A DNA stretch of 47,272 nt from an uncultured Lachnospiraceae bacterium. GTDB lineage: Bacteria > Bacillota > Clostridia > Lachnospirales > Lachnospiraceae. Below are positions 15,267 to 24,484 of the stretch, one piece after another (positions within the stretch are counted from its first letter, which is position 1; each line of letters begins with the position of its first letter). The DNA lies in the NCBI GenBank assembly GCA_910584915.1, contig CAJUDM010000018.1, positions 1 to 47,272 of the forward strand, written 5' to 3'. The notes under the pieces are model-generated. The model did not search any database. It saw only the letters and a program-made list of their open reading frames with translations, and was not told where the DNA came from. The translations under genes were made by a program, and so were the position numbers.

Positions 15267-18113
15267 ATGGTAAACCTTGTCATTGCGTTGGAGTGTTTTG
15301 GCATATGTCTTACTGTGATGGCTTTACTTCTTTTGCTCAATGGAGACGGGGCAAAAGAGCAGAAACTGCTGATCATCATTATGTGCAGCTGCCTTGTACA
15401 GAATGTGGGTTATATGCTGGAGCTGACAGCGTCCACGCTGGAGGCGGCGATGACGGCGATCACTGTGGAAAATGTGGGCTCGGCGTTTGTGACGCTGTGT
15501 TACTGCTGGTTTATCTATATCTATTGTTATGTAACTCCGCCGAAAACGTTTTTGAGAGTGCTCGGCGTGATCAACTTTCTCGCCCTGCCCTCGGTGTTTT
15601 TCAACTGGTATGGGCTTTTCTACAGAGAGGTTCAGTGGGTGGAGGGCGAGGGCGGATTCTATCATGTCAGCATTACCTACGGAGCGCTGTATGTTGTTTT
15701 TTTGTTCAGCCGCATTATCATTCCCTATACTCTCTGCATATATACATTGGTAAGAGCGATACGCGAGCGTTCAGACAGACAGGTGAACCGTCAGTACTGG
15801 ACGATCCTCTGGATATCCACTCTGCCTGTCATTATGCTGGCGGCGTATGTCTGCAAGCTTGTGAAGGTATATGATCTCACACCGGTGACACTGACGATCT
15901 CCATGGCGATGGTGGTCATCGTGGTGTGGAGCCGCAGGAACTATGACTTTCGGCATATGGCGGCGGAGAAGGTGTTGGAGAGCATGGGGGACGGCGTGAT
16001 CGCGCTGGATGACCATGACCGGCTGGTCAACTATAACAGGGCGGCTACGAGTATCTTTACAAGCCTGCCTTCTCATAAACTGGGAGAGAATATCCGGGTG
16101 TTGGAGGATTTCCGGGAGGAGATATTGGGTGAGGATACGCCTCAGAGTTTCACGATCAACGGGCGGGACTATGAGAGCCATACCAAGTCTATCATGGGCG
16201 AAAACGGGAAAAGGCAGGGATGCGTTATCCTGATGCTGGATATGACCGACATAAAGGCGTATATCGAAGAGATCAAGCGGGTGCGGCTTGAGGCGGAGAG
16301 AGCTAGTATCGCGAAGAGTGAGTTTCTCGCCAATATGTCCCATGAGATACGGACTCCGATGAATGCCATTATCGGGTTAAACGATATTATCATGGAAGAG
16401 TGCGAAGATGCCGGAATTTATGAACATGCCAGGGATGTGCAGTCCGCGGCGAAGAATCTGCTCGCTATCATCAATGACATTCTCGACCTGTCCAAAGTCG
16501 AGGCGGGCAAAATGGAACTGGTGTACACGGATTACTATATAAAAACCCTTGTGGACGAGATCATGGGTATGATGGATATGGCGGCATCCCAGAGGGGGCT
16601 GATCCTGAAGTATGAGTGCGACGGGGCGATACCCTGCCGCTACAGCGGCGACGATGTGCGGATCAAACAGATCCTGATCAATATTCTCAGCAACGCCGTA
16701 AAGTTCACAAAAGAGGGATATGTGCGCGTCCATGTCACCGGAGAGCCCGGGAATGACGGGGAGGAACTGCTCACTTTCCGGGTGGAGGACACAGGCTGCG
16801 GCATACGAAAGGAGGATCTGGAAAAGATCTTTGAGGATTTCAGGCAGGTGGATTCGAGGCGCAACAGAAGCGTGGAAGGTACAGGGCTGGGGCTTGCCAT
16901 AGTCAAACAATTGGTGGAACTGATGGACGGCAATATCCGGGTGGAGAGCACATACGGCGAAGGGACTGTAGTCACCATAGCAATCCCCCAGAGGATCGTG
17001 GATGCGCGTCCGGTTTCAGAGATGCCGGAGAGTATGCAGACAGGGCGGGAGATCGCGGATGCCTTTACCGCCCCTGATATAAAAGTGCTCATTGTCGATG
17101 ATAATGCGGTCAACCGCAAGGTGGCGAGAGGTTTCTTAAAGCCTTATGAGTTTGAACTGGCGGAGGCGGAGAGCGGGCCTGAGGCGATAGAACTGGTGCG
17201 GGATAAACGGTATGACATTATCTTTATGGATCACATGATGCCCGGCATGGACGGCATAGAGGCGGCGCAGATCATCCGCCGAGACTGCGGGGAAAACGGA
17301 GCCGCGCCGGCAATGATAGCGCTGACCGCGAATGCGATGGAGGGGATGCGGGAGCATTTTTTACAGTGTGGTTTTCAGGATTTTATCGCAAAGCCTCTCG
17401 ACAGAAAGGAACTCCATCAGCTCCTGATGCGCTGGGTGCCGGAAGAGCGCAGGCATAAAAGCCAGACGGAGAAGGATTCTCCTTCTATCGATCCGGCGGC
17501 GTTTGTGATCGACGGGATAGATATGAGTGCCGTGACGCAGTATTATTCCGGCGACGGGGAGGGATTTGCGGAACTTCTGGAACTCTATTGCCTGGATGGC
17601 AGGCGCAAGGTGGAACTTTTGCGGGAACTTGTGGACACGGACATAGAGCGCTATCGGATAGAGGTGCACGGATTAAAGAGCGCTTCCGCGGGAATCGGCG
17701 CGATGGAAGTCTCGGCTATGGCGCGGGCGCAGGAGAATGCCGCGGCACAGGGTGATATGAAATTTATCTCCGAACAGTTTTCCGCGCTGATGGGGGGTTA
17801 TGAAACCCTTCTGGCAAATATCGGAGCGTTTCTTGAGGCGTGCGGGAAGAACGGGGAAGCGGATAAGCTGCCTCGTCTGCTGTTTGAGGAACTGCGGGAA
17901 CAGACAGCGGCGGCGCTCGATGAACTGGAACATTTTCATTCGGGAGAGTGCGCCGGGAGAGTGGAAGAGATGCTGCTCCATGAACTGCCGGAGGATGTGG
18001 AGGAACGTCTCATACATATACGGGAACAGCTGAAACTATATGAGGATGACAATGCGGAAGAGATGCTGCGCCAGCTTCTCGGCATACTGGAAAAGGAGGA
18101 AGAGGAGAAGTGA
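15267..18113 (+). CDS. Hybrid sensor histidine kinase with 7TM input, receiver and HPt domains
   Basis: 948 residues. Order: seven membrane segments (about 1-225, a histidine-kinase 7TM input), PAS-like domain (about 232-335, LVNYNRAATSIF), dimerisation/phosphoacceptor domain with His359 (FLANMSHEIRTPMNAI), ATPase domain (NAVKF, DTGCGI, GTGLGLAIV, about 455-570), receiver domain with Asp655 (IIFMDHMMPGMDG) and HPt domain with His801 (EVHGLKSAS). It should carry out a full internal phosphorelay His-Asp-His and pass phosphate to a separate receiver. The gene for a stand-alone receiver starts within its stop codon region (4-bp overlap), the likely partner. No output DNA-binding domain is present. 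GGAGG precedes the ATG at 15267. The signal is unknown. Confidence 0.92.
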   Translation: MVNLVIALECFGICLTVMALLLLLNGDGAKEQKLLIIIMCSCLVQNVGYMLELTASTLEAAMTAITVENVGSAFVTLCYCWFIYIYCYVTPPKTFLRVLGVINFLALPSVFFNWYGLFYREVQWVEGEGGFYHVSITYGALYVVFLFSRIIIPYTLCIYTLVRAIRERSDRQVNRQYWTILWISTLPVIMLAAYVCKLVKVYDLTPVTLTISMAMVVIVVWSRRNYDFRHMAAEKVLESMGDGVIALDDHDRLVNYNRAATSIFTSLPSHKLGENIRVLEDFREEILGEDTPQSFTINGRDYESHTKSIMGENGKRQGCVILMLDMTDIKAYIEEIKRVRLEAERASIAKSEFLANMSHEIRTPMNAIIGLNDIIMEECEDAGIYEHARDVQSAAKNLLAIINDILDLSKVEAGKMELVYTDYYIKTLVDEIMGMMDMAASQRGLILKYECDGAIPCRYSGDDVRIKQILINILSNAVKFTKEGYVRVHVTGEPGNDGEELLTFRVEDTGCGIRKEDLEKIFEDFRQVDSRRNRSVEGTGLGLAIVKQLVELMDGNIRVESTYGEGTVVTIAIPQRIVDARPVSEMPESMQTGREIADAFTAPDIKVLIVDDNAVNRKVARGFLKPYEFELAEAESGPEAIELVRDKRYDIIFMDHMMPGMDGIEAAQIIRRDCGENGAAPAMIALTANAMEGMREHFLQCGFQDFIAKPLDRKELHQLLMRWVPEERRHKSQTEKDSPSIDPAAFVIDGIDMSAVTQYYSGDGEGFAELLELYCLDGRRKVELLRELVDTDIERYRIEVHGLKSASAGIGAMEVSAMARAQENAAAQGDMKFISEQFSALMGGYETLLANIGAFLEACGKNGEADKLPRLLFEELREQTAAALDELEHFHSGECAGRVEEMLLHELPEDVEERLIHIREQLKLYEDDNAEEMLRQLLGILEKEEEEK

Positions 18114-18565
18114 GTGAAAAAGGAGAAAAGAGTAAGAAAGAAGGCGGCGGTTACAGAAAGAAGATTTTGGCGGTGGACGATACGGTGATCGTTCTGACGA
18201 GGATATCGGATACACTGCGGAATGATTATGAGGTGGTCACTGTCAATTCGGGGATAAGGGCATTGAAATATCTGCAGCAGGAAAAACCTGACCTGATCCT
18301 TTTAGATATTCAGATGGCAACAAAGGATGGTATTGAGACACTGAGGGAGATACGGGCGATGAAAGACCGGAGCGACATTCCGGTGATCATGCTGACCGGT
18401 ATGGAGGACAAAGCTACCGTGCTGGAGAGCGCCAAGCTGGGAATCCGCGATTATATTTTGAAGCCGTTTTCTTCTGAGGATCTGTTAGGAAGGATCAGAA
18501 AGGTACTGGAGCCTGACAGAAAACAGTCCTTTGAAGATTTCTGCAAGGAGATGGATAGAAAATAG
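18110..18565 (+). CDS. Stand-alone response regulator receiver protein
   Basis: 151 residues, a single CheY-like domain: acidic pocket VDD near residues 22-24, phosphoacceptor Asp66 (LILLDIQM), Thr/Lys switch positions (IMLTGME, ILKPFS). The first 17 residues are a charged, Lys/Glu-rich extension, and about 15 residues follow the domain. The start is GTG at 18110, overlapping the kinase stop, with AGAGGAG upstream. It probably receives phosphate from the HPt domain of the kinase; with no DNA-binding domain it would act by protein contact. A terminator follows. Confidence 0.9.
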   Translation: MSEKGEKSKKEGGGYRKKILAVDDTVIVLTRISDTLRNDYEVVTVNSGIRALKYLQQEKPDLILLDIQMATKDGIETLREIRAMKDRSDIPVIMLTGMEDKATVLESAKLGIRDYILKPFSSEDLLGRIRKVLEPDRKQSFEDFCKEMDRK

Positions 18566-18625
18566 AATGATGTAGTGAAGACGGGAGGCGTAAAAAATAG
18601 GATTTCACAGATATCTGTTGAGAAG

Positions 18626-18675
18626 AAGGGATATTTTGCGGACACAGGGCTGTCAACGCGGAATATTCCTTTTTT
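18626..18675 (+). terminator. Terminator after the kinase-receiver operon
   Basis: AAGGGATATT (18626-18635) pairs with AATATTCCTT (one G-T pair), with an inner GACA/TGTC stem, followed by a run of T. Confidence 0.75.
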
Positions 18676-18718
18676 GTATGGACATTTGCCCCGCATCCCT
18701 GATTTCATGCGGGTTGTC

Positions 18719-18748
18719 TTGACAGCTGCCAGAAGGCAAAGGTATAAT
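18719..18748 (+). promoter_or_regulatory. Promoter of the MATE gene
   Basis: TTGACA (18719-18724), an 18-bp spacer and TATAAT (18743-18748). The leader to the start codon at 18900 is about 145 nt, and no clear structure was seen in it. Confidence 0.75.
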
Positions 18749-18899
18749 TATTTTATGTCAATCCGGCCTGAAGGGAGGATGGTCCGTTTCCGGAATGGGT
18801 GCGGGCCATTTTTCACAGGCTGCAACAAAAATTTTGTTCGGCATATAAAAGAGTAAGGAGTAATGATACGCAGACGGAAAGAAAATACAGGGGGAATCT

Positions 18900-20258
18900 A
18901 TGGCATTGCATAGTGTGGCTGACGGACATGATTTTACAGCGGGCTCTGTGGCGGGCAGCATTGTCCGGCTTTCTTTGCCGATGATATTTGCGCAGCTTGT
19001 CAATGTCCTGTATAATATTGTGGACAGGATGTATCTGGGACATATGCAGGGGGACGGAAGGCTCGCGCTGACAGGCGTGGGCGTGGCATTTCCGATCGTC
19101 ACGATCATTAACGCTTTTGCCAATCTCTGCGGGAGCGGCGGTGCGCCGCTATGTTCTATCGAACGCGGGCGGGGAGATGAGGAGAAAGCCGGGCGGATCA
19201 TGGGAAATTCTCTGACGCTTTTAGTTGTGTTCGGATTTATTCTGACAGCACTGGGGTATCTCTGCAAAACGCCGCTGCTCTATCTTTTCGGTGCCAGCGA
19301 TGAGACATTTTTTTATGCGGACGCATATATGGATGTCTATCTGGCGGGAAATCTGTTCGTGATGCTGGGGCTTGGCATGAACCCTTTTATCGAGTCTCAG
19401 GGATTCGCGAAGACAGGTATGTTTACAGTGGTGATCGGCGCCATATTAAATCTGATACTGGATCCGCTGTTTATCTTCGGGCTGGGGCTCGGGGTGCGGG
19501 GCGCCGCCCTTGCGACGATCCTCTCACAGTTTGTTTCGGCGGCGTGGGTGCTGTGTTTTTTATGTGGGAGGAAAGCTATTCTGCGGTTAGATCTGCCTGC
19601 ACTTCGACTACAGTGGGATCTGGTGAGACGGATCCTGGCGTTAGGGCTGTCGGGGTTTACGATGTCCGTGACCAACTCCCTGGTGCAGATATTCTGCAAT
19701 GCGTCCCTGCAGTTTTACGGCGGCGATCTCTACGTGGGAGCGATGACGATCATCTATTCCGTGAGGGAGGTCGTGCAGATGCCCATACAGGGATTTACCC
19801 AGGGCGCCCAGCCGGTGATCGGCTTTAATTACGGCGCCGGGGAGAACGGGAGAGTGAAAGAGGCAGTCCGGTTTATAAGGCGGGTGACGCTATCCTACGC
19901 GGTGGGTATCTGGGTTGTCCTGATGCTATTTCCGCGGTTTATTATCAGCTTTTTTAACGGGGAGGCGGAGTTGTCGGAGGTGGCGGCAGTCTCCATGCGC
20001 TGGCATTTTGCGCTGTTTTTCTTTATGGCATTCCAGTACATCGGGCAGACTGTGTTTGTGAGCCTGGGGAAGGCGAAGCAGGCGGTGTTCTTCTCACTGT
20101 TTCGTAAGGCGATCCTGGGCGTGCCGCTGATCCTTATTCTGCCCCGCCTCTGGGATCTGGGCATCACGGGAGTGCTGGCGGCGGAGCCTGTCACCAATGT
20201 GATCGGCGGGCTGGCATGCTATCTGACGATGATGGCGGTGGTGTGGAAGAGGTTGTGA
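18900..20258 (+). CDS. MATE family efflux transporter
   Basis: 452 residues with about 12 membrane segments in two similar halves (ILRLSLPMIFAQLVNVLYNIVD-like start; second half from about residue 240, LGLSGFTMSVTNSLVQIF). MATE proteins exchange Na+ or H+ for cationic drugs or metabolites. The motif GVGVAFPIVTIINAF and the Q-P pair in GAQPVIGFNYGA are typical of the bacterial branch. GGGGGAA precedes the ATG at 18900. It is a single gene with its own promoter. Substrate unknown. Confidence 0.93.
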   Translation: MALHSVADGHDFTAGSVAGSIVRLSLPMIFAQLVNVLYNIVDRMYLGHMQGDGRLALTGVGVAFPIVTIINAFANLCGSGGAPLCSIERGRGDEEKAGRIMGNSLTLLVVFGFILTALGYLCKTPLLYLFGASDETFFYADAYMDVYLAGNLFVMLGLGMNPFIESQGFAKTGMFTVVIGAILNLILDPLFIFGLGLGVRGAALATILSQFVSAAWVLCFLCGRKAILRLDLPALRLQWDLVRRILALGLSGFTMSVTNSLVQIFCNASLQFYGGDLYVGAMTIIYSVREVVQMPIQGFTQGAQPVIGFNYGAGENGRVKEAVRFIRRVTLSYAVGIWVVLMLFPRFIISFFNGEAELSEVAAVSMRWHFALFFFMAFQYIGQTVFVSLGKAKQAVFFSLFRKAILGVPLILILPRLWDLGITGVLAAEPVTNVIGGLACYLTMMAVVWKRL

Positions 20259-20527
20259 GGGAGAGATATTTTTTCCCGGCATCCGGCATCATGACATTGG
20301 AAGCCGGAAGAACTGCGAGAAGCCTGCTGTGAAAACGGCGGAATTTCTCAGAAGAAGAGTCTGATTTATCGCAGAGGACAACAGGAAGGAATGAGAATAA
20401 AATTATGGTATGATATGAATCATTTGGTGGAAAGATAGATACTGTCTGAGAAATATAATAAATACTATATATACTTTATTGGATAAAGCGAAAAGCAAAT
20501 AAAAGAAGAGAGAGGAGTATATCAGAT

Positions 20528-20980
20528 ATGCTGGAAATCGGAACAAAGGCGCCGGGGTTTTCACTGCCGGACCAGAACGGGGATGTGCACACATTGGAAG
20601 AGTACAGAGGAAAGAAAGTGATCCTCTATTTTTACCCGAAGGATAATACGCCGGGCTGCACAAAACAGGCGTGCAATTTCGGGCTGCTCACCCCGCAGTT
20701 TACGGAGAAGGGGGCGGTGGTGATCGGAGTCAGCAGGGATTCCGTCGCTTCCCATAAGAAGTTTGAGGAAAAATATCATCTTCCGTTTACGCTGCTCTCC
20801 GATCCGGAGCTTTCCTGCATTCAGGCGTACGATGTGTGGCAGGAAAAGATCAATTACGGGAAAAAGAGCATGGGGGTCGTGCGGACAACCTATCTGATCG
20901 ATGAGAACGGCGTGATCGTGAAGGCGTTCGGCAAGGTGAAAGCGGAGGAGAATCCGGAGCAGATGTTGGGGGAACTGTGA
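20528..20980 (+). CDS. bcp: Thioredoxin-dependent peroxiredoxin (Bcp/PrxQ)
   Basis: 150 residues, full length. The peroxidatic cysteine lies in TPGCTKQAC (Cys44), and the second Cys five residues on (Cys49) gives the PrxQ-type intramolecular pair. LGTKAPGF-like start and YFYPKDNTPGCT are the family hallmarks. It reduces hydrogen peroxide and organic peroxides using thioredoxin, which helps a strict anaerobe survive oxygen. AGAGAGGAG precedes the ATG at 20528. It is monocistronic; the 269 bp upstream is AT-rich, with TATAAT-like sequence near 20456 but no convincing -35. Confidence 0.95.
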   Translation: MLEIGTKAPGFSLPDQNGDVHTLEEYRGKKVILYFYPKDNTPGCTKQACNFGLLTPQFTEKGAVVIGVSRDSVASHKKFEEKYHLPFTLLSDPELSCIQAYDVWQEKINYGKKSMGVVRTTYLIDENGVIVKAFGKVKAEENPEQMLGEL

Positions 20981-21082
20981 GGCATGGGAACCGATCGGGG
21001 GCGGGTGCGGCATTATTTCCGTTCCCATTGAATTTCAGCCGGCATTTACGGGGCTGTTAATACTGTTTTATGAATCCAATGG

Positions 21083-21119
21083 GAAGTATCGTGGGGAGAC
21101 CATGGTACTTCTTTTTTTC
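21083..21119 (+). terminator. Terminator after bcp
   Basis: GAAGTATCGTGG pairs with CCATGGTACTTC (imperfect), followed by seven T. The remaining sequence to 21333 is AT-rich, and I see no gene in it. Confidence 0.7.
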
Positions 21120-21333
21120 TCAGAAAGCATTCTTTAAATGGAGAATGTTGTTCGATGATTAATTTGCGTTGTTTGTGCAAAATCTGTGTCGTTTATGCAG
21201 ACAGCATATCATTTTTTTCTCAGTGTGGTATAAATAAGATGTCTGATAGAAAAGCAGATATCATGTAATTATGGCACAGAAAATTGCGTTCAACAGGTTT
21301 GGGGATGCAGTGTAGAAATGAGGAAAATGAAGT

Positions 21334-22377
21334 ATGAAAAAAATGAAAATGGCGATGGCTATGGGAGTAGTTATGTTTGTACTTTCAGCATGCGGACAGA
21401 CTGAGAATCCGGAAGAGGCGCAGGCGGGTGTAACAGGCGGTGGCGCTAAGATCGACGACGGTGCGGAGGCGGTTCAGGAAATACAGAATGATGAGACAGC
21501 AGGCTCAGCCAACAGGAATCCGGCGGAAAGCAAAGATGATGTGCTGGAAAGCCTGACAGGAGAATATAGTTATTTATCAGACTATGGAACCGGCAGATTA
21601 TCGATTAAAAGGACGTCCTGTGGCTATGATATTTCCGATTATGAATCAGAATCTTCCTATCGTTTCTTAGCCGATTCATCTAATATAGAAACCGTGGAAG
21701 ATGACAGAATTTATATAAAGTATCCTGAACAGACATTTTCTGACGGAGAGGCTGTTTTTAGTTATTATATTCTGGAGTACAGCACAGATGGAATAGGTGT
21801 ATATTATGGAAAATCTTCATTCGAGGAGGCTGAATTTTTATATCATGCCGCAAAGATAACGGAAACGACAGCAGAAGAGTTGTTAGATTTATTTATAAAA
21901 GGTTCAATAAGCGCGGTTGACTCCACAGATTCGACATTTTATATTACTGATTTAAATAGAGACTCTGAAGAATGGAATTCATATTCTGTTGGAGAGAAAG
22001 TCGATCTTGACAATGATGGTGAAAATGAACTGATCATTAGAGGTCCTTATGGCGGTATATATCTTGATGCGCGTGATAACAAGGTATACGAGTTTGCAGC
22101 GCCGGGCGGCACTGCTCTTATGCTTTCCTATACTTATTATAACGGAGCTGTATGGATTATGTATAGTAACAGGTCGAGTGCAGGATTTGAATTTTACCAT
22201 ATGGAAAAATTTGAAGGAGCTGATAACTTAGCCGCAGAAATGAATTTTGGTGAAGAATTTGATATCAATAATGTGGACGCCGGAGTGAAATATACATTAA
22301 ATGAAACTGAAATTTCTTATGATGAATATACAGAGTTATGCACCAAAATTTTTGCCGCTGAAGTAAATACAAACTGA
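21334..22377 (+). CDS. Hypothetical lipoprotein
   Basis: 347 residues, not recognised. Signal peptide MKKMKMAMAMGVVMFVLSAC with lipobox LSAC (Cys20) indicates a membrane-anchored exported protein. Residues about 25-70 are a low-complexity acidic linker. The rest looks beta-rich, with many Tyr, Asp and Ser. VDLDNDGENELIIRG (about residues 225-239) resembles a calcium-binding FG-GAP or VCBS-like loop. The gene is more AT-rich than its neighbours, which may point to separate origin. AATGAGGAAAATG precedes the start. Confidence 0.75.
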   Translation: MKKMKMAMAMGVVMFVLSACGQTENPEEAQAGVTGGGAKIDDGAEAVQEIQNDETAGSANRNPAESKDDVLESLTGEYSYLSDYGTGRLSIKRTSCGYDISDYESESSYRFLADSSNIETVEDDRIYIKYPEQTFSDGEAVFSYYILEYSTDGIGVYYGKSSFEEAEFLYHAAKITETTAEELLDLFIKGSISAVDSTDSTFYITDLNRDSEEWNSYSVGEKVDLDNDGENELIIRGPYGGIYLDARDNKVYEFAAPGGTALMLSYTYYNGAVWIMYSNRSSAGFEFYHMEKFEGADNLAAEMNFGEEFDINNVDAGVKYTLNETEISYDEYTELCTKIFAAEVNTN

Positions 22378-22425
22378 AAGAAAAGTTTTAAGTTTTGACA
22401 GTATGAGTTTTGAATAGGTTTGTAC

Positions 22426-22606
22426 AGCTTTACGGCGGTGTTTTCCATAAATCTTGGCAAAGAGAACGCCGGATATACGGCAAGCCTGTATTATTACAAC
22501 GAAAGCACAGGGGAACGTGGTGGATATGGGGGGCAGTTTGTTGGTGATCGTCATGGGAATCGGTGTATTCTTTGCGGCAAAGAAGAGGCAGGAAACAGAA
22601 AGTTAA
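22426..22606 (+). pseudogene. Relic of a cell-surface protein gene
   Basis: One frame reads VFSINLGKENAGYTASLYYY then NESTGE, a motif found in repeat-containing exported proteins of Lachnospiraceae. A different frame just after it reads GGSLLVIVMGIGVFFAAKKR and a stop at 22604: a C-terminal membrane anchor with a basic tail. No start codon or upstream domain is left. I infer the 3' end of a surface protein gene reduced by deletions, with the frame change near 22500-22530. Confidence 0.5.
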
Positions 22607-22632
22607 ACCGACTGCGCTGCACAGACGGCGTA

Positions 22633-22662
22633 TTGACAGAAATGGTGTCCGGGGAATATAGT
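22633..22662 (+). promoter_or_regulatory. Promoter of yaaA
   Basis: TTGACA (22633-22638), an 18-bp spacer and TATAGT (22657-22662). Transcription would start just before the ribosome site, giving a very short leader. Confidence 0.6.
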
Positions 22663-22680
22663 AAAAGAAGAGGTGACAGT

Positions 22681-23478
22681 ATGAGGATCATCATTTCGCC
22701 GGCAAAAAAGATGAATGTGGACAGGGATTCCCTGGCGGTGCGGGGAATGCCCTGTTTTCCTGCGGAGACAAAAGCCTTGATGGAGGAGGTCAGAAAGCTT
22801 TCCTTCGAGGAGGCGAAGGCGCTTTGGAAGTGCAATGATAAACTGGCGGAATTAAATTTCCGGCGGTTTGCCGAGATGGATCTTGAAAGGTGCCTGACGC
22901 CGGCGGTTCTCTCCTACGAGGGATTGCAGTATCAGTATATGGCGCCCGGGGTGTTTACGGAGAGGGCGCTTGCCTATGCGGAGGAGCATCTGCGCATTTT
23001 GTCGGGGTTTTACGGCGTGCTGAAACCTTTTGACGGCGTTACGCCCTATCGGCTGGAGATGCAGGCGCATCTGGCGGTGGGGGATAAGAGGGATCTGTAT
23101 GCGTTCTGGGGCGATAAGCTTTACCGGGAGCTGATGGAGGGAAACGGGGATGGAATCATCCTGAATCTGGCATCGAAGGAATATTCCTGTGCCGTGGAGC
23201 CCTATGTGAAGCCGGAATGCCGGTTTATCACAGTTTCCTTTGAGGAGGAGGCGGAGGGAAAAAGAAGACAGAAAGGTACTCTAGCGAAGATGGCGAGAGG
23301 GGAGATGGTGCGGTTCCTCTCGGAGAACGGGGTGGAGGATGTGGAAAGCGTGAAGGAATTTGACGCTATGGGATACAGATATCGTGAGGAACTGTCGGAC
23401 GAGAGGAAGTTTGTGTTTGTGAGGGGCATAGGAAAAGATGAGAAAAAGCGGTACAGCATGAGAGTGCGGAGAAGCTGA
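22681..23478 (+). CDS. yaaA: Peroxide stress protein YaaA
   Basis: 265 residues from the ATG at 22681 (MRIIISPAKKM), the universal start of this family; AGAGGTGA lies just upstream. Conserved parts: LSFEEAKALWKCNDKLAELN, AVLSYEGLQYQYM, LRILSGFYGVLKPFD, YRLEM and NLASKEY. YaaA limits iron-dependent DNA damage under hydrogen peroxide and binds DNA in its E. coli form. A longer in-frame reading upstream covers the surface-protein relic and was rejected. The gene stands near bcp, a second peroxide-defence gene, but has its own promoter. Confidence 0.95.
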   Translation: MRIIISPAKKMNVDRDSLAVRGMPCFPAETKALMEEVRKLSFEEAKALWKCNDKLAELNFRRFAEMDLERCLTPAVLSYEGLQYQYMAPGVFTERALAYAEEHLRILSGFYGVLKPFDGVTPYRLEMQAHLAVGDKRDLYAFWGDKLYRELMEGNGDGIILNLASKEYSCAVEPYVKPECRFITVSFEEEAEGKRRQKGTLAKMARGEMVRFLSENGVEDVESVKEFDAMGYRYREELSDERKFVFVRGIGKDEKKRYSMRVRRS

Positions 23479-23510
23479 AAGTGACGAACATATAGTGTAA
23501 ACAAAACTGT

Positions 23511-23548
23511 GGGCCGGGAATCTGAAGAAAGGTTTCCGGCTCTTATAT
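23511..23548 (+). terminator. Possible terminator after yaaA
   Basis: GGGCCGGGAA (23511-23520) pairs with TTTCCGGCTC (23533-23542) through two G-T pairs. The T-run is broken. Confidence 0.45.
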
Positions 23549-23590
23549 TGCGGTGAACTGCCATATTTAAGCATCTGGATAAAAAAACAA

Positions 23591-23619
23591 TTGTATATAA
23601 CGATATAATATGATATATT
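23591..23619 (+). promoter_or_regulatory. Promoter with GntR-type operator before the broken amino acid importer
   Basis: TTGTAT (23591-23596), a 17-bp spacer and TATATT (23614-23619). The 18-bp sequence ATATAACGATATAATATG (23595-23612) fills the spacer. Near-identical copies at 26934 and 26819 occupy the same place in two other promoters. A repressor bound here would block RNA polymerase. Confidence 0.7.
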
Positions 23620-23672
23620 ACGAATTAGATAATAAACAGATTATCAACAAAAGAAGAGAGAGGGCAGAGAAA

Positions 23673-24050
23673 ATGGTGAGGGAGAGAAAGAAGAGAAAGT
23701 ATCCGGCGGTGTATCTCATCCTTTTTATGGCGTTGCTTCCGGGTATCAGCGCACTGCGCGTGCAGGCGTCGGTGGAAAAGAAAAAGGTGGTCGTGGGCAC
23801 GAACGCGGAGTATGCGCCCTTTGATTATCTGGACAGCGACGGAAACCTGACAGGGTTTGATATTGACCTGCTGGAGGCAGTCGCGGAGGAAACGGATCTG
23901 GAACTGGTGTGGAGAGATCTTCCCTTTGATTCGCTGTTAGGGGCAATGGAAGCAGGCGATGTCGAGGTGATCGCGGCGGCTGTCGGACCGACGGAGGAGC
24001 GGGAGCATACGTGGATATCATTCGCGGAACGCCTTCGGTATTACAGCTGA
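23673..24050 (+). pseudogene. Amino acid ABC binding protein, C-terminal part deleted
   Basis: The ATG at 23673 (AGAGGGCAGAGAAA upstream) begins a signal peptide (basic MVRERKKRKY, hydrophobic core, VQA). A family-3 solute-binding domain follows: KVVVGTNAEYAPFDYLD, FDIDLLEAVAEET, DSLLGAMEAGDVEVIAAAVG, TEERE. At about 24003 the domain stops, and the sequence passes into the middle of a permease gene in another frame. About 110 genuine residues of an expected 250 or more remain, so the protein cannot fold as a binding protein. An ATG at 23610 lies inside the promoter and was rejected as start. Confidence 0.8.
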
Positions 24051-24484
24051 TGATCATCTATTTTGCGGTATTCCACAGCCGTCTGGGGTATATGGCGGCG
24101 GTGATCAGCTTTGGGTTAAACAGCGGCGCTTATGTCTCCGAGGTCATCCGGGGAGGTATTCTGGCGGTGGAGAAAGGACAGATGGAAGCAGGGCGGTCCC
24201 TTGGCTTAAGCTACAGGGATACCATGCGGTTTATTGTGATCCCGCAGGCGGTGAAAAACATACTTCCGGCTATGGGGAATGAGTTTATTCTTTTGATCAA
24301 GGAGACTTCCATCCTGGGCTATGTGGGCATTGTGGATCTGACGAAGGCGGCAAGCTATGTGTCTTCCAGAACCTATCAGATGTTTATCCCGCTGCTGGCG
24401 GCGGGGATATTGTACTACGGGATCGTGAAGCTGCTGAGCCTGCTGCTTGGCCGGTTTGAGAGGAGGTTGCGGGAAAGTGATTAA
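24008..24484 (+). pseudogene. Amino acid ABC permease, N-terminal part deleted
   Basis: The readable part begins at YVDIIRGTPSVLQLMIIYF, the segment before the EAA loop of HisM-type permeases, and continues intact through EAGRSLGLSYRDTMRFIVIPQ to the normal end. The first 55-65 residues of a usual 215-220-residue permease, including the first membrane segments, are missing. A GTG at 24011 could start translation but has no ribosome site. Together with the shortened binding protein this shows one deletion joining the two genes near 24003-24010. Confidence 0.8.

Noticed and set aside
22420..22680. N-terminal extension of YaaA from 22420
   Set aside because: YaaA proteins begin at MRIIISPAKKM, which has its own ribosome site; the extension is relic sequence.
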